NCBI RefSeq assembly: GCF_000017565.1 | Contig: NC_009719.1 | Location: 744,001 to 808,000 of the forward strand | Length of the DNA: 64,000 bases | From: Parvibaculum lavamentivorans DS-1 | GTDB taxonomy: Bacteria > Pseudomonadota > Alphaproteobacteria > Parvibaculales > Parvibaculaceae | Direction of reading: 5' to 3' | Shown: one piece after another, positions 26,802-37,514 of the stretch | Layout of the letters: each line of letters begins with the position of its first letter | How positions within the stretch are numbered: the first letter of the stretch is position 1 | Program-made: the position numbers and the translations under genes | The notes under the pieces: generated by a model | Database searches by the model: none | The model's input: the letters and a program-made list of their open reading frames with translations, nothing else | What the model was told of the DNA's origin: nothing

Positions 26802-27406
26802 GGGCCATGTCCCTCGATCCGCAACTTGTCATCATGGCGAAGACGCCGCTGATCGGCCGTGTGAAGACGCGGCTGGCGCGGGACGTGGGCGGCGTCGAGG
26901 CGCTGCGTTTTTTTCGCGGGGCGAGCACGGGGCTGATCCGGCGCGTCGGCAACGATCCGCGCTGGCGGACCCTGCTGGCGCTGGCGCCCGACCGGGCGGT
27001 GCATGAGAAGGGCATCTGGCCGGAGGGCATTCCCCGCATCGCGCAAGGGCAGGGCGATCTCGGCCACCGCATGGGACGGCTCTTCCGCGACCTGCCGCCG
27101 GGGCCGGTGGTAATCGTCGGTGCGGATATTCCGGGCATCGGCGCGGCCCAAGTGGCCGCCGCCTTCGCGGCGCTGGGGCGGCACGACGCCGTGTTCGGCC
27201 AGGCGGAGGATGGCGGCTACTGGCTGGTGGGGCTGAAGCGGCGGCCGCGTGTCCTGGATATTTTCGAGGGCGTGCGCTGGTCGAGCGAATATGCGCTGGC
27301 GGACACCGTGAAGAATGTCCGTAGGCAGAGCATGAGCGTGGCGATGCTGGAAAGCCTGCCGGACATCGACACGGGCGCGGATTACGCCAAGTGGAAGCGC
27401 GGGTGA
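26798..27406 (+). CDS. DUF2064 / TIGR04282-like glycosyltransferase-fold protein
   Basis: 202 residues. The N-terminal VIMAKTPLIGRVKTRLAR, the central VVIVGADIPGI and FGQAEDGGYWLVGLKR match the DUF2064 family, a nucleotidyltransferase/glycosyltransferase-like fold. It starts either at GTG 26798, overlapping the previous stop, or at ATG 26807. The pairing with the TIGR04283-like gene is conserved across many bacteria. A specific reaction cannot be assigned. Confidence 0.85.
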   Translation: MRAMSLDPQLVIMAKTPLIGRVKTRLARDVGGVEALRFFRGASTGLIRRVGNDPRWRTLLALAPDRAVHEKGIWPEGIPRIAQGQGDLGHRMGRLFRDLPPGPVVIVGADIPGIGAAQVAAAFAALGRHDAVFGQAEDGGYWLVGLKRRPRVLDIFEGVRWSSEYALADTVKNVRRQSMSVAMLESLPDIDTGADYAKWKRG

Positions 27407-27461
27407 ACGACGGCCTGTACGACACGCAATGCGCGGCCTGAAGTCGATATTCAGTTGAAAG

Positions 27462-27486
27462 TACCAATAAATATTATATATTGGTA
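27462..27486 (+). promoter_or_regulatory. Operator/promoter of the parDE module
   Basis: Inverted repeat TACCAATA...TATTGGTA with a 9-nt AT-rich spacer just before parD (AATATTATA gives a -10-like element). Antitoxins of this type usually repress their own operon at such sites. Confidence 0.6.
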
Positions 27487-27504
27487 TCGACGCGGAGGCT
27501 GCTC

Positions 27505-27750
27505 ATGGCAAAGAATACGTCCATTTCCCTCGGGGATCATTTCAACGACTTTGTCGAAAGCCGGGTGGCGCGTGGCCGTTACGGCTCGGCAAGCGAGGTC
27601 GTGCGTGCCGCCTTGCGGCTGCTCGAGGAGCATGAAGCGAAGGTGGAAGCGCTGCGCGCGGCCCTGATCGCGGGCGAACAAAGCGGCCCGTCCTCGCCGT
27701 TCGATTTCGATGATTTTATCCGCGAGAAACAGACGTCGCGCTCGAAATGA
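27505..27750 (+). CDS. ParD-type antitoxin
   Basis: 81 residues with CGGAGG before the ATG. The N-terminal part (MAKNTSISLGDHFNDFVESRVARGRY) and GSASEVVRAALRLLEEHE form the ribbon-helix-helix DNA-binding domain. The acidic C-terminal tail (SPFDFDDFIREKQTSRSK) would bind and neutralise the toxin. It overlaps the toxin gene by 4 bp. Confidence 0.92.
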   Translation: MAKNTSISLGDHFNDFVESRVARGRYGSASEVVRAALRLLEEHEAKVEALRAALIAGEQSGPSSPFDFDDFIREKQTSRSK

Positions 27751-28049
27751 GCGCCTATGTCTTTTCGCCAGCCGCGCGAGCCGATCTCGAAGAGATATGG
27801 AACTACTCCGTCGAGCAATGGGGCGCGGAACGGGCTGAGACCTACATTCTGCAAATTCGCGATGCCTGCGAGGCGCTGGCGGGCGGGAAAAAGAAGGGCC
27901 GCGCGATCGACGGCATTCGCCCCGGCTATCTGAAGCTCGCCGCCGGTTCCCATTTTCTGTTCTTTCGTATCGGGAACGGCGGGGTCATCGACGTGGTGCG
28001 GATACTTCATCAGCGCATGGACGTATCCGCGCATCTGAACGAGCCGTGA
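27747..28049 (+). CDS. ParE/RelE-superfamily toxin
   Basis: 100 residues. FSPAARADLEEIWNYSVEQWG and the C-terminal FRIGNGGVIDVVRILHQRMD are typical of ParE toxins, which poison DNA gyrase. The ATGA overlap with parD ensures coupled synthesis. Gyrase as the target is taken from the family and is not shown by this sequence. Confidence 0.9.
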   Translation: MSAYVFSPAARADLEEIWNYSVEQWGAERAETYILQIRDACEALAGGKKKGRAIDGIRPGYLKLAAGSHFLFFRIGNGGVIDVVRILHQRMDVSAHLNEP

Positions 28050-28077
28050 CAACGGCCGGTCGCACCGTTTTTCTTTA

Positions 28078-29126
<1,049 letters not shown>

Positions 29127-29347
29127 GAGGACACTCGCCTGTGAGGGGGCCTGTTGGAGGGGCCCTGTGTTGGGGGCGGCTTTCCGCAAGGGAAGGCGCC
29201 TTATAGACCAAAAGATTTCAAGAGTCCCGCCGTTGCCGCCGCGCCATCAGCCATGAAGACGGCGCGGCGGCGGTGCCCGGCGCGGAGAGCCGCCGCCCGA
29301 GGGAAAACGGCGGCAGTCCCGGAACGCGCCGGGGCGGGGGGCAGGGA

Positions 29348-32300
29348 TCAGGCGGTCTGGTGGCCACCCGATACCTCGTTGCCGCCGGGCTCACCGATAT
29401 CGAGCGCCTCGCCATGCTGGCGGAGCGGCCTGTTGCCGGTGAGACGGCGGAGCAGCACGTAGAAGACGGGCGTCAGGAAGATGCCGAAGATCGTGACGCC
29501 GAGCATGCCGGAGAGTACGGCGATGCCCATGGCGTTGCGCATCTCCGCGCCCGCACCCGTCGAGGTGGCGAGCGGCAGCACGCCCATGATGAAGGCGATC
29601 GACGTCATCAGGATCGGCCGCAGGCGAAGGCGGCTCGCCTCGACCGCCGCCTGATAGGGCGAGCGCCCCGCGAATTCGAGCTCGCGCGCGAATTCGACGA
29701 TCAGGATGGCGTTCTTCGCCGACAAACCGACAAGGACGATGAGGCCTATCTGCGTGAAGACGTTGTTGTCGCCCGCCGAAAGCCAGACGCCGGTCATCGC
29801 GGCGAGAAGGCCCGTCGGCACGATCATGATGATCGAGAGCGGTAGCGTCAGGCTTTCATACTGCGCGGCCAGCACCAGGAAGACGAGGAAGATCGCGATC
29901 GGGAAGACGAGGATCGCGGAATTGCCCGCCAGGATTTCCTGATAGGTGAGCTCCGTCCATTCATATTCGAAACCCTTGGGCAGCGTTTCGGCGGCGATGC
30001 GCGCGACGGCGGCCTGCGCCTCGCCGGTCGAATAGCCGGGCGCGGCCCCGCCATTCACATCCGCCGAGGGGAAGCCGTTATAGCGCAAGGCACGCTCCGG
30101 CCCCGTGCTCGACTGCACGCGGACAAGGGCGGAGAGCGGCACCATCTCGCCGGAATTGGAACGCACCTGGAGCTTGCCGATATCCTCCGGCCGCGCGCGA
30201 TAGGCGGCATCGGCCTGAGCGCGCACCGAATAGGTGCGGCCGAAGACGTTGAAGTCGTTCACATAGAGCGAGCCGAGATAGACCTGCATCGTCTCGAAGA
30301 CGCTGGTCACGGGAACGCCGAGCTGGCGTGCGCGTGTGCGGTCGAGATCGACATAGAGTTGCGGCACGTTCACCTGATAGCTGGAGAAGAGGCCCGTCAG
30401 CTCCGGCGCCTTCTCGGCGGCGGCGAGGAACGCCTTGGTCACGGTATCGAGCTCGGCATAGCCGCGCCCTGTCCTGTCCTCGATCTGCAGCTTGAAGCCG
30501 CCGATCGTGCCGAGGCCCTGAACGGGCGGCGGCGGGAACATGGCGATATAGGCATCCTGTATGCCGCCGAACTTCTCGTTCAATTGTTCGGCAATGGCGA
30601 TGCCGCTGAGGGCAGGGTCCTTGCGCTTGTCGAACTCGTCGAGGCCGAGAAAGACGATGCCGGCATTGGCACTGTTGGTGAAGCCGTTGATCGAGAGGCC
30701 GGGGAACTGGATGGCATTGACGACGCCCGGCTGTTCGAGCGCGATCTCGCCCATGCGGCGAATGACATCCTCCGTGCGGTCGAGCGTGGCGCCGTCGGGC
30801 AGTTGTGCGAAGCCGACAAGATATTGCTTGTCCTGCGCCGGCACGAAACCGCCCGGCACGACGCGGAACATCAGCGCCGCGAGCGCGACGAGCACGAGAT
30901 AGACACCCATCGTAGCGGCCTTGCGCGAAAGGACGCCGGTGACGCCACGGCCATAGGCTTCCGAACCGCGCGAGAAAAGCGCGTTGAAGCGGCGGAAGAG
31001 CCAGCCGAGCCAGCGATCCATGAAGCGCGTCAGCCCATCCTTCGGCGCGTCATGGCCCTTGAGCAGAAGCGCCGCGAGCGCGGGCGACAGCGTCAGCGAG
31101 TTGATTGCCGAGATCACCGTCGAGATCGCGATGGTGAGCGCGAACTGGCGGTAGAACTGGCCGGTAAGGCCGGAGATCATGGCCAGCGGCACGAAGACCG
31201 CGACGAGGACGAGCGCGATGGCAACGATCGGACCCGAGACTTCGCGCATGGCCTGATAGCTTGCCTGCAAGGGCTTGAGGCCGCGCTCGATATTGCGCTC
31301 GACATTTTCCACCACGACGATGGCGTCATCGACGACGATGCCGATGGCGAGCACGAGGCCGAAGAGGCTCAAGGCATTGATCGAGAAGCCGAAGAGATAC
31401 ATGACGGCGAAGGTGCCGATGATCGAGACGGGAACCGCGAGCAGCGGGATGATCGAGGCACGCCATGTCTGCAGGAAGAGGATGACGACGAGGACGACGA
31501 GCGCCACCGCTTCGAGCAATGTGTGGATCACCGCCTCGATGGAGGCACGCACGAACTGCGTCGGATCGTAGACGATCGAGTAGTCGACGCCTTCCGGCAT
31601 GTGTTCCTTCAGCTCCGCCATCGTCTCGCGGACATTGTCGGAAATCCGGATCGCGTTTGAGCCGGGCGCCTGAAAGATCGGAATGGCGACGGCGCTCTTG
31701 TTGTTGAGGAGCGAACGAAGCGCATATTCCGCGGCGCCAAGCTCGATGCGCGAAATATCGCGAAGCCGCGTGACCTCTCCGTTTTCGCCCGTCTTGACGA
31801 TGATCTCGCCGAATTCCTCCGGCGTCTGGAGGCGGCCTTGCGCATTCACCGAAAGCTGCAGGTCGATGCCGGGCAGCGAGGGCGAGCCACCGATGATGCC
31901 GGCCGCCGCCTGCACGTTCTGCGAGCGGATTTCCTGCACGACATCGCCGGCGGAAAGATTGCGCTCCGCGATCTTCTGCGGGTCGAGCCATATGCGCATG
32001 GAATAGTCGCCGGAGCCGAAGAGGCCCACTTCGCCGACACCCTCGATCCGCGCCAGCCGGTCCTTCACGTTGAGGACGGCGTAGTTGCGCAGATAGGTCA
32101 TGTCGTAGCGGTCGTTCGGCGAGGTCAGGTGGACGACCATGGTGAGGTCGGGCGAGCTCTTGATGGTGGTGACGCCGAGGCGGCGGACTTCTTCCGGCAG
32201 GCGCGGCTCGGCCTGGGAGACGCGGTTCTGCACGAGCTGCTGCGCCTTGTCGGGATCGGCGCCGAGGCGGAAAGTGACGGTGAGCGTCATCAACCCGTCG

Positions 32301-32557
32301 GTCGTCGCCTGGCTCGACATGTAGAGCATGTCCTCGACGCCATTGATGGATTCCTCAAGCGGCGTTGCAACCGTTTCCGCGATCACCTTGGGATTGGCGC
32401 CGGGATATTGCGCGCGGACCACGACGGTGGGCGGCACGACTTCGGGATATTCGGAGATCGGCAGGTTCGGCATGGCGAGCAGACCCGCGAGGAAGATCAT
32501 GATCGACAGCACACCTGCAAAGATCGGGCGGTCGATGAAGAACCTGGAGATGTTCAT
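29348..32557 (-). CDS. RND multidrug efflux transporter (HAE1 family)
   Basis: 1069 residues, full length, an AcrB-type inner-membrane pump driven by protons. It has 12 predicted helices and two large periplasmic loops. The proton-relay aspartates are in TM4 (LVLAIGIVVDDAIVVVENVER) and the N-terminus MNISRFFIDRPIFAGVL is typical. Other marks are LPISEYPEV and GFNGFPSADVNG-like porter segments. It is downstream of its adaptor (150 bp, with a stem-loop) and both are divergent from a TetR regulator. No outer-membrane channel gene follows, so a shared TolC-type channel is needed. Confidence 0.95.
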   Translation of the reverse strand: MNISRFFIDRPIFAGVLSIMIFLAGLLAMPNLPISEYPEVVPPTVVVRAQYPGANPKVIAETVATPLEESINGVEDMLYMSSQATTDGLMTLTVTFRLGADPDKAQQLVQNRVSQAEPRLPEEVRRLGVTTIKSSPDLTMVVHLTSPNDRYDMTYLRNYAVLNVKDRLARIEGVGEVGLFGSGDYSMRIWLDPQKIAERNLSAGDVVQEIRSQNVQAAAGIIGGSPSLPGIDLQLSVNAQGRLQTPEEFGEIIVKTGENGEVTRLRDISRIELGAAEYALRSLLNNKSAVAIPIFQAPGSNAIRISDNVRETMAELKEHMPEGVDYSIVYDPTQFVRASIEAVIHTLLEAVALVVLVVILFLQTWRASIIPLLAVPVSIIGTFAVMYLFGFSINALSLFGLVLAIGIVVDDAIVVVENVERNIERGLKPLQASYQAMREVSGPIVAIALVLVAVFVPLAMISGLTGQFYRQFALTIAISTVISAINSLTLSPALAALLLKGHDAPKDGLTRFMDRWLGWLFRRFNALFSRGSEAYGRGVTGVLSRKAATMGVYLVLVALAALMFRVVPGGFVPAQDKQYLVGFAQLPDGATLDRTEDVIRRMGEIALEQPGVVNAIQFPGLSINGFTNSANAGIVFLGLDEFDKRKDPALSGIAIAEQLNEKFGGIQDAYIAMFPPPPVQGLGTIGGFKLQIEDRTGRGYAELDTVTKAFLAAAEKAPELTGLFSSYQVNVPQLYVDLDRTRARQLGVPVTSVFETMQVYLGSLYVNDFNVFGRTYSVRAQADAAYRARPEDIGKLQVRSNSGEMVPLSALVRVQSSTGPERALRYNGFPSADVNGGAAPGYSTGEAQAAVARIAAETLPKGFEYEWTELTYQEILAGNSAILVFPIAIFLVFLVLAAQYESLTLPLSIIMIVPTGLLAAMTGVWLSAGDNNVFTQIGLIVLVGLSAKNAILIVEFARELEFAGRSPYQAAVEASRLRLRPILMTSIAFIMGVLPLATSTGAGAEMRNAMGIAVLSGMLGVTIFGIFLTPVFYVLLRRLTGNRPLRQHGEALDIGEPGGNEVSGGHQTA

Positions 32558-32627
32558 GGCTGTGGCTCCGGTTTGCGGATGCGCTGGAGGCTCTGCGGCG
32601 CTGCAGCGTTCGGGTTTCGGGCCTCAT

Positions 32628-32680
32628 GTTTTGCAGTGGGCTCCGGCAAGGTTCCGGCTCGCCGGCGCCCGCTGCAAAAC
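32628..32680 (-). repeat. Stem-loop between the adaptor and pump genes
   Basis: Arms GTTTTGCAGTGGGC (32628-32641) and GCCCGCTGCAAAAC (32667-32680) pair over 14 positions with one G-T wobble. It lies inside the presumed operon, where it could stabilise or partly terminate the adaptor mRNA. Confidence 0.55.
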
Positions 32681-32707
32681 CTGAGCGGTCTTCTTCAGTG
32701 AGGCGAC

Positions 32708-33922
32708 TTACCGCGTCGCCGTCCGGCCATTACCGGCCTCTGCAACCTGGGCGGGATATTCCATCGAGGCGGACTGGGGCTCGATGAGATCGCCCGGACG
32801 CACGCGCTGCAGACCGTTGACCACGATGCGTTCGCCGGCGGCGAGGCCATGCGTCACTTCCCGCAAGGCGCCGAAGGATTCGCCAAGCGTCACTTCGCGG
32901 TAGGCGACGTGGTTGTCTTCTTCGACCACGAGCACGAACTTCTTGTCTTGATCGATTCCGACGGCGCGTTCCGTGATGGCGATCACCGGGCGCGACTGGG
33001 CCTGCCCCATGCGGAGCCGGGCGAACTGGCCGGGGATCAGGGTGCCGTCTTCATTGTCGAAGACCGCACGGACCCGGACCGTGCCGCTCAGCGCATCGAC
33101 CTGGTTGTCGATGAGCTGGAGATGGCCGCGGAAGGGCGTGCCATCCGTGGCCGAGGTGCCCATCTGGACCGGGATCTGCCCGACCTGCGTGCGGGCATCG
33201 GCACCGGCGAGACCGTTCAAGGCACGCGCGACGACCCGCTCATCGGCATTGAAGCTGGCATAGATGGGGCTGACCGAGACAAGCGTGGTCAGAACCGGGG
33301 CGCCCGGACCGGCCGCGACGAGATTGCCCGTCGTGATTTCGGCCTTGCCGACACGGCCCGAGATCGGCGCGCGGATTTCCGTGTATTCGAGGTTGAGGCG
33401 CGTTGCCTCGAGATTGGCTTCGGCGCCGTGAAGGGCGGCTTCGGCCTCGCCGAAAATGTTGACGCGCTCATCAAGGGTGCGCTTGGAGATCGTGCCCTTG
33501 CTAACGAGCTGGCGGGCACGGTCGAGATCGACCTTCGCGAAGGCGTAGCTGGACCGGGCGGAGGCCAGCTGGGCTTCCGCGCGCTGGACTTCGGCCGCGT
33601 AGGGCGCGCGGTCGATGGTGAAGAGGAGGTCGCCCTTGCGGACGAGCGAGCCTTCACGGAAGTGAACGTCCTGGACGACGCCGGCGACGCGGGGGCGGAT
33701 TTCGACGCGCTCGACGGCTTCGAGGCGGCCGGAGAACTCATCCCAGCCGGCGGCTTCGCGCTCATCGACGGTGGCGACCGAGACGGCGACGGCCTGGGGG
33801 GCGGCGGCGCTCTCCTCGTTTTCGGCGGTGAGGCCGAAGCCCGCAATGCCGGCGACGGCAGCGAGCGCAATACCGGCGCCCAGCAGGCGGCCACGAAGGG
33901 TGTGGGGGGCGAAGTTTTTCAT
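32708..33922 (-). CDS. RND efflux periplasmic adaptor (membrane fusion protein)
   Basis: 404 residues. An N-terminal hydrophobic signal/anchor (LLGAGIALAAVAGIAGFGL, no lipobox cysteine), a split lipoyl/barrel domain (VERVEIRPRVAGVVQDVHFREGSLVRKGDLLFTID, IRAPISGRVGKAEITTGNLV), a helical hairpin and the membrane-proximal domain. It connects the RND pump to the outer-membrane channel. The gene is the first of the pump operon and is divergent from the TetR gene. Confidence 0.94.
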   Translation of the reverse strand: MKNFAPHTLRGRLLGAGIALAAVAGIAGFGLTAENEESAAAPQAVAVSVATVDEREAAGWDEFSGRLEAVERVEIRPRVAGVVQDVHFREGSLVRKGDLLFTIDRAPYAAEVQRAEAQLASARSSYAFAKVDLDRARQLVSKGTISKRTLDERVNIFGEAEAALHGAEANLEATRLNLEYTEIRAPISGRVGKAEITTGNLVAAGPGAPVLTTLVSVSPIYASFNADERVVARALNGLAGADARTQVGQIPVQMGTSATDGTPFRGHLQLIDNQVDALSGTVRVRAVFDNEDGTLIPGQFARLRMGQAQSRPVIAITERAVGIDQDKKFVLVVEEDNHVAYREVTLGESFGALREVTHGLAAGERIVVNGLQRVRPGDLIEPQSASMEYPAQVAEAGNGRTATR

Positions 33923-34123
33923 GGCGAAACTCCTTTAATACTCAAGGTCTTGAAAAGACTGACTGTTTTGGCCGGAGGCAGACCGGGGGAGGGGCGGTCC
34001 GGCGGGTCGGAGAGGGGGACTTCTGTAACGACTTGTGTAGCGATGGATACGAATATGGGGGTTGAAGGCCACCTATCAAGATGCTTATGTACTGAGAACT
34101 AAAAAAAGAATTGGAGGAAAACG
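33923..34123. promoter_or_regulatory. Divergent region between the efflux operon and its TetR regulator
   Basis: 200 bp with promoters for both directions; AT-rich near 34050-34110 (ATCAAGATGCTTATGTACTGAG). I looked for a TetR-type palindrome and saw no convincing one by eye, although regulation of the pump by this repressor is likely from the arrangement. Confidence 0.4.
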
Positions 34124-34711
34124 ATGGCAATGGGACGTCCCCGCGCTTTCGATGTGAGCGAGGCGCTCGACAAGGCGCTCGTCGTGTTCTGGCGGAAGGG
34201 ATATGAGGGCGCGTCGCTGTCCGACCTCACGGCGGCGATGGGCATCAACCCGCCGAGCCTCTATGCCTGTTTCGGAAACAAGGAAGGCCTCTTCCGCCGC
34301 GCGCTCGACAGATATGAAGAGATGCAGGGCTGCTATATAGAAGAGGCGCTGGCCGCACCGACCGCGCGCGAAGCGGTGGAGCGGCTGCTCTGCCAATCCG
34401 CCAAGCTTCAATGCGAGGAAGGCCATCCGCAGGGCTGCCTGCTGGTGACGGCCGGGCTTTCGGGCGGCGAGGAAAGCAGCGCCATCCGCGAAGAGCTGGC
34501 CGAGCGCCGCAAGGCAAGCGAGACCGACATAAAGAAGCGTCTCGAACGCGCGAAGAAGGAAGGCGACCTGCCCAAGGACGCCAACCCCGCCGCGCTCGCC
34601 CGCTACATCTCCACCATCATGCGCGGCATGTCCGTGCAGGCCGCAAGCGGCGCGACGGCGAAGGAGCTGAAGCAGGTGGCGGAAATGGCGATGAAGGTCT
34701 GGCCGGAATAG
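34124..34711 (+). CDS. TetR/AcrR family transcriptional regulator
   Basis: 195 residues with GGAGGAAAACG before the ATG. The N-terminal helix-turn-helix is GRPRAFDVSEALDKALVVFWRKGYEGASLSDLTAAMGI followed by PPSLYACFGNKEGLFRRAL. The C-terminal helical domain would bind the inducing compound and contains a cysteine pair (CYIEE, LLCQSAKLQCEEGHPQGC). It is most likely the repressor of the divergent RND operon. Confidence 0.92.
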   Translation: MAMGRPRAFDVSEALDKALVVFWRKGYEGASLSDLTAAMGINPPSLYACFGNKEGLFRRALDRYEEMQGCYIEEALAAPTAREAVERLLCQSAKLQCEEGHPQGCLLVTAGLSGGEESSAIREELAERRKASETDIKKRLERAKKEGDLPKDANPAALARYISTIMRGMSVQAASGATAKELKQVAEMAMKVWPE

Positions 34712-34714
34712 GGC

Positions 34715-36565
34715 CTAGCGGCGAATGCTGCCGACCGCGCTTTCATAGACCGGCCAGGTGCCCGAGGCCGAGGCGTCGAGCGTGCCGACGGGCTGGCCGA
34801 GGCGCTCGCTGTAGATCCAGTAATTGGTGACGACGCGCTCGATGTAGCCGCGCGTCTCGGCGGCCGGAATGCTCTCGATGAAGAGGAACGGGTCGCCCTT
34901 GAAATCCATGCTTGCGAGCCAGCGGCTGAGATTGCCCGGGCCGCCATTATAGGCGGTGGTGAGCATGAAGAGATTGCCGTAAGGCTCGCCCGCGCTCATC
35001 AGTTCGGCGAGATATTCCTGCCCCAGCGTGACGTTGAAAGTCGGGTCGAGCAGCTTGTCCTTGTTCGCCTGTGCGAGCGAACGGTCCTGTGTGATGTGGC
35101 TCGCTGTGGCGGGCATGATCTGCATGAGGCCGCGCGCGCCCGCATAAGACATCGCATCCGGCTGGAACTTGCTTTCCTGCCGCATGAAGGCCAGCAGCAG
35201 CGCGCGGTCGACTTTATATCCCGTGCTCGGCTTGTAATCCGGCACCGGAAAGAGGCCCGCATTGAGGGGGATGCGTCCGTTGCGCGCGCCGCGCGCCGGC
35301 AGATGGGCGGCATTCGCGACCTGAAGCTGCACCGCCGGAAGATCGTAGGCAATGGCGAGCGCGATGAGCGCCTGATCGAGCGACGGATCGATATGAGCGT
35401 GGGCGCGCACCAGTTCCTCGCGCGCCATGTCCCGCCGTCCGATCTGGACAAGGGCAACGGCGCGGGCAACGGCTTGATTTTCCGTCAGTGCACGGAAGGA
35501 AGCTTCATCGACGCGCGGCTCGATCCAGTCGATGCGGAGGTCGCGGCCAAGCTGGCGCGTTGCGAGAATGCCGTAGAAGGTGGGCCCGGTATCGGCGGCG
35601 AGTTCGAGCAGCGGCGCGACTTTTTCAGGCTGGCCGTCGGCGAGCCAGGCCCGCGCCGCCCAGAAACCGCCTGCCGCCTTCGACCAATAGGACACATTCG
35701 CCCGCGCCAGCCGCTCGAAATGCCGTCCGGCATTGTCGTAATTTCCCATGCGCCAGGCGGCGAGCCCCGCATACCAGTCCGCCAGCGGCACTTCGCGCGC
35801 ATGAGCCTGGAGGATTTCATTGGCGAGCAGATAAGCGCGGTTGTCCTCGCCTTCGAGGAAATAGGAAGCGACGACGCGCTCGCGCACCTTGTCGTATTCG
35901 GCGCTTGTCAGCGCGGCCTGGATATTGCGGCTCTTGAGATAGGCATGAGCGGTCTCGCCCTTGCCGTCGCGCACCATGCGGCGGATTTCATTGTCGATCT
36001 CGCGGAAGCGCGGCGACGGGTTTTCCATCATGCCGCCATCGACGGCATAGGCGGCATGCACCGGCTGGCGCCAGCGGCGCTGCGCCGGCCGCTGCGGCAC
36101 GGCGGCGGAGGCGGGCCGCCGCAGCATGGCGAGCTTGTGGATTTCGACCGCGCCGGGCAAGTCGTTATAGGCGGCAAGCCAGTCCCGCAGCTCCGCATAG
36201 CTCGTCCGGTAATGCGCGCCCATGTATTTCGCATGAAGGACATAGCCCATCAGGCGGCGGTCGCTGAGTTTCGCGGCGAGCTTGTCGGCTTCGGCGAACC
36301 GGCCCCGCTCGGTCGCCTCGAAGAGCTTGCGATAGGTTTCGCGGTCGGTGCCGCTGAGGATTTCGGGGCTCCAGATGCGCTTCGGCTGGAGGCTGGCCGT
36401 GGCGGCGGGGGTCTGCGCCGCCAGATTACCGGCCTGGACCGGCTGCATGGCGAGAAGCGCCGCACCGAGAAGCGGCAGCGCAAGAAGCGCCGCCCGCCTG
36501 ACGAGCACAGTGAAAGGATGGTCCGCCGGCTGCGCGGCGGAAGGATGACGAGCCCCCCGGTTCAT
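34715..36565 (-). CDS. Soluble-type lytic murein transglycosylase
   Basis: About 616 residues from the ATG at 36565, with a signal-like segment (RRAALLALPLLGAALLAMQPVQA). The long helical solenoid (FEATERGRFAEADKLAAKLSDRRLMGYVLHAKYMG onward) is the U-shaped domain of Slt70. The C-terminal SLT domain has the catalytic glutamate in RQESKFQPDAMSYAGARGLMQIMPATA and YNGGPGNLSRWL. It cleaves peptidoglycan glycan strands in the periplasm. It ends 4 bp after the TetR stop, convergent. Confidence 0.92.
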   Translation of the reverse strand: MNRGARHPSAAQPADHPFTVLVRRAALLALPLLGAALLAMQPVQAGNLAAQTPAATASLQPKRIWSPEILSGTDRETYRKLFEATERGRFAEADKLAAKLSDRRLMGYVLHAKYMGAHYRTSYAELRDWLAAYNDLPGAVEIHKLAMLRRPASAAVPQRPAQRRWRQPVHAAYAVDGGMMENPSPRFREIDNEIRRMVRDGKGETAHAYLKSRNIQAALTSAEYDKVRERVVASYFLEGEDNRAYLLANEILQAHAREVPLADWYAGLAAWRMGNYDNAGRHFERLARANVSYWSKAAGGFWAARAWLADGQPEKVAPLLELAADTGPTFYGILATRQLGRDLRIDWIEPRVDEASFRALTENQAVARAVALVQIGRRDMAREELVRAHAHIDPSLDQALIALAIAYDLPAVQLQVANAAHLPARGARNGRIPLNAGLFPVPDYKPSTGYKVDRALLLAFMRQESKFQPDAMSYAGARGLMQIMPATASHITQDRSLAQANKDKLLDPTFNVTLGQEYLAELMSAGEPYGNLFMLTTAYNGGPGNLSRWLASMDFKGDPFLFIESIPAAETRGYIERVVTNYWIYSERLGQPVGTLDASASGTWPVYESAVGSIRR

Positions 36566-36641
36566 GGCCGGTATCTTAGCCAAGCAAGCCCGGCTCACAA
36601 GGCCGGATAGGTCCGGACGTGCCAGAAAAAGACGAAAAAGG

Positions 36642-37514
36642 TTAATCGGCAGAGGTCTCGTCCAGCCACGCGCGGAAGGACATGAGATCCCGCCAGGCGA
36701 GACGCTTCTGGGCGGGCTGACGCAGCAGATAGGCCGGATGGAGGGTGGGCAGGGCCGGGATATCGCATTCGCCGATCCGCGCCGTGGTCCACCGCCCCCG
36801 CAGCCGCATGATGCCGGTATCCGTCCGCAGGAGCTGCTTGGCGGAAACGCCGCCGAGGAGAAGCAGCACTTTCGGCGCCATGAGCTCGATATGCCGCTCG
36901 ATGAAGGGCATGCAGATGGCGTGCTCGGCGGGGGTGGGCGTGCGGTTGCCCGGCGGGCGCCAGGGCAGGGTGTTGGCGATATAGACGGAGGTCCGGTCTA
37001 GGCCGATGGCGGCGAGCATCCGGTCGAGCAACTGGCCGGAACGGCCGACAAAGGGCAGGCCCTGCAAATCCTCGTCCCGGCCCGGCGCCTCGCCGACCAG
37101 CATGATACGAGCTTGCGGGTTGCCATCGGCGAAGACGAGGTTCTTGGCGGTGTAGCGGAGCGGGCAGCCCTCGAAGGCCGCCAGCGTCTGCCGCAATTCC
37201 TCGAGCGTGTTGCAGCGGGCGGCGGCGATCTGCGCGCTTTCGGCGGCCTGCGCATCCTCGAGCGGAATGGCGGCGGGCGCGGCGACGCGGGCGGCAGGCG
37301 GCGGCGCCATCTCGCCGCGCGGATCGGCGCGAATGGTGCGTGGCGCTTCGGGCGCGCGTGCGAGGGGAACGGGAGCAGACCGCGCCGCCTCGTCGGCCAG
37401 CGCATAGCGGTTGACCGGCTCATCGCCCAACGCATCCGTGACGCCCGCCTCCACATAGAAGGAAAGGAGCGCGGCGGCTTCCTCGGGCGTCATGTCTGGG
37501 CCGGAGCGGTTCAT
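36642..37514 (-). CDS. Family-4-like uracil-DNA glycosylase
   Basis: 290 residues. It removes uracil from DNA. The catalytic core is present: [45 protein letters not shown] and [16 protein letters not shown]. The first 100 residues are a variable Ala/Pro-rich segment. Family 4 enzymes usually hold a 4Fe-4S cluster through a CxxC pair just before the core. Here only the second cysteine (FEGCPLRYT) is seen in that place, so cluster binding is doubtful. It is divergent from ETF-QO. Confidence 0.88.
   Translation of the reverse strand: MNRSGPDMTPEEAAALLSFYVEAGVTDALGDEPVNRYALADEAARSAPVPLARAPEAPRTIRADPRGEMAPPPAARVAAPAAIPLEDAQAAESAQIAAARCNTLEELRQTLAAFEGCPLRYTAKNLVFADGNPQARIMLVGEAPGRDEDLQGLPFVGRSGQLLDRMLAAIGLDRTSVYIANTLPWRPPGNRTPTPAEHAICMPFIERHIELMAPKVLLLLGGVSAKQLLRTDTGIMRLRGRWTTARIGECDIPALPTLHPAYLLRQPAQKRLAWRDLMSFRAWLDETSAD

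Noticed and set aside
33923-34123. TetR operator in the efflux divergent region
   Set aside because: No palindrome of suitable length stood out.
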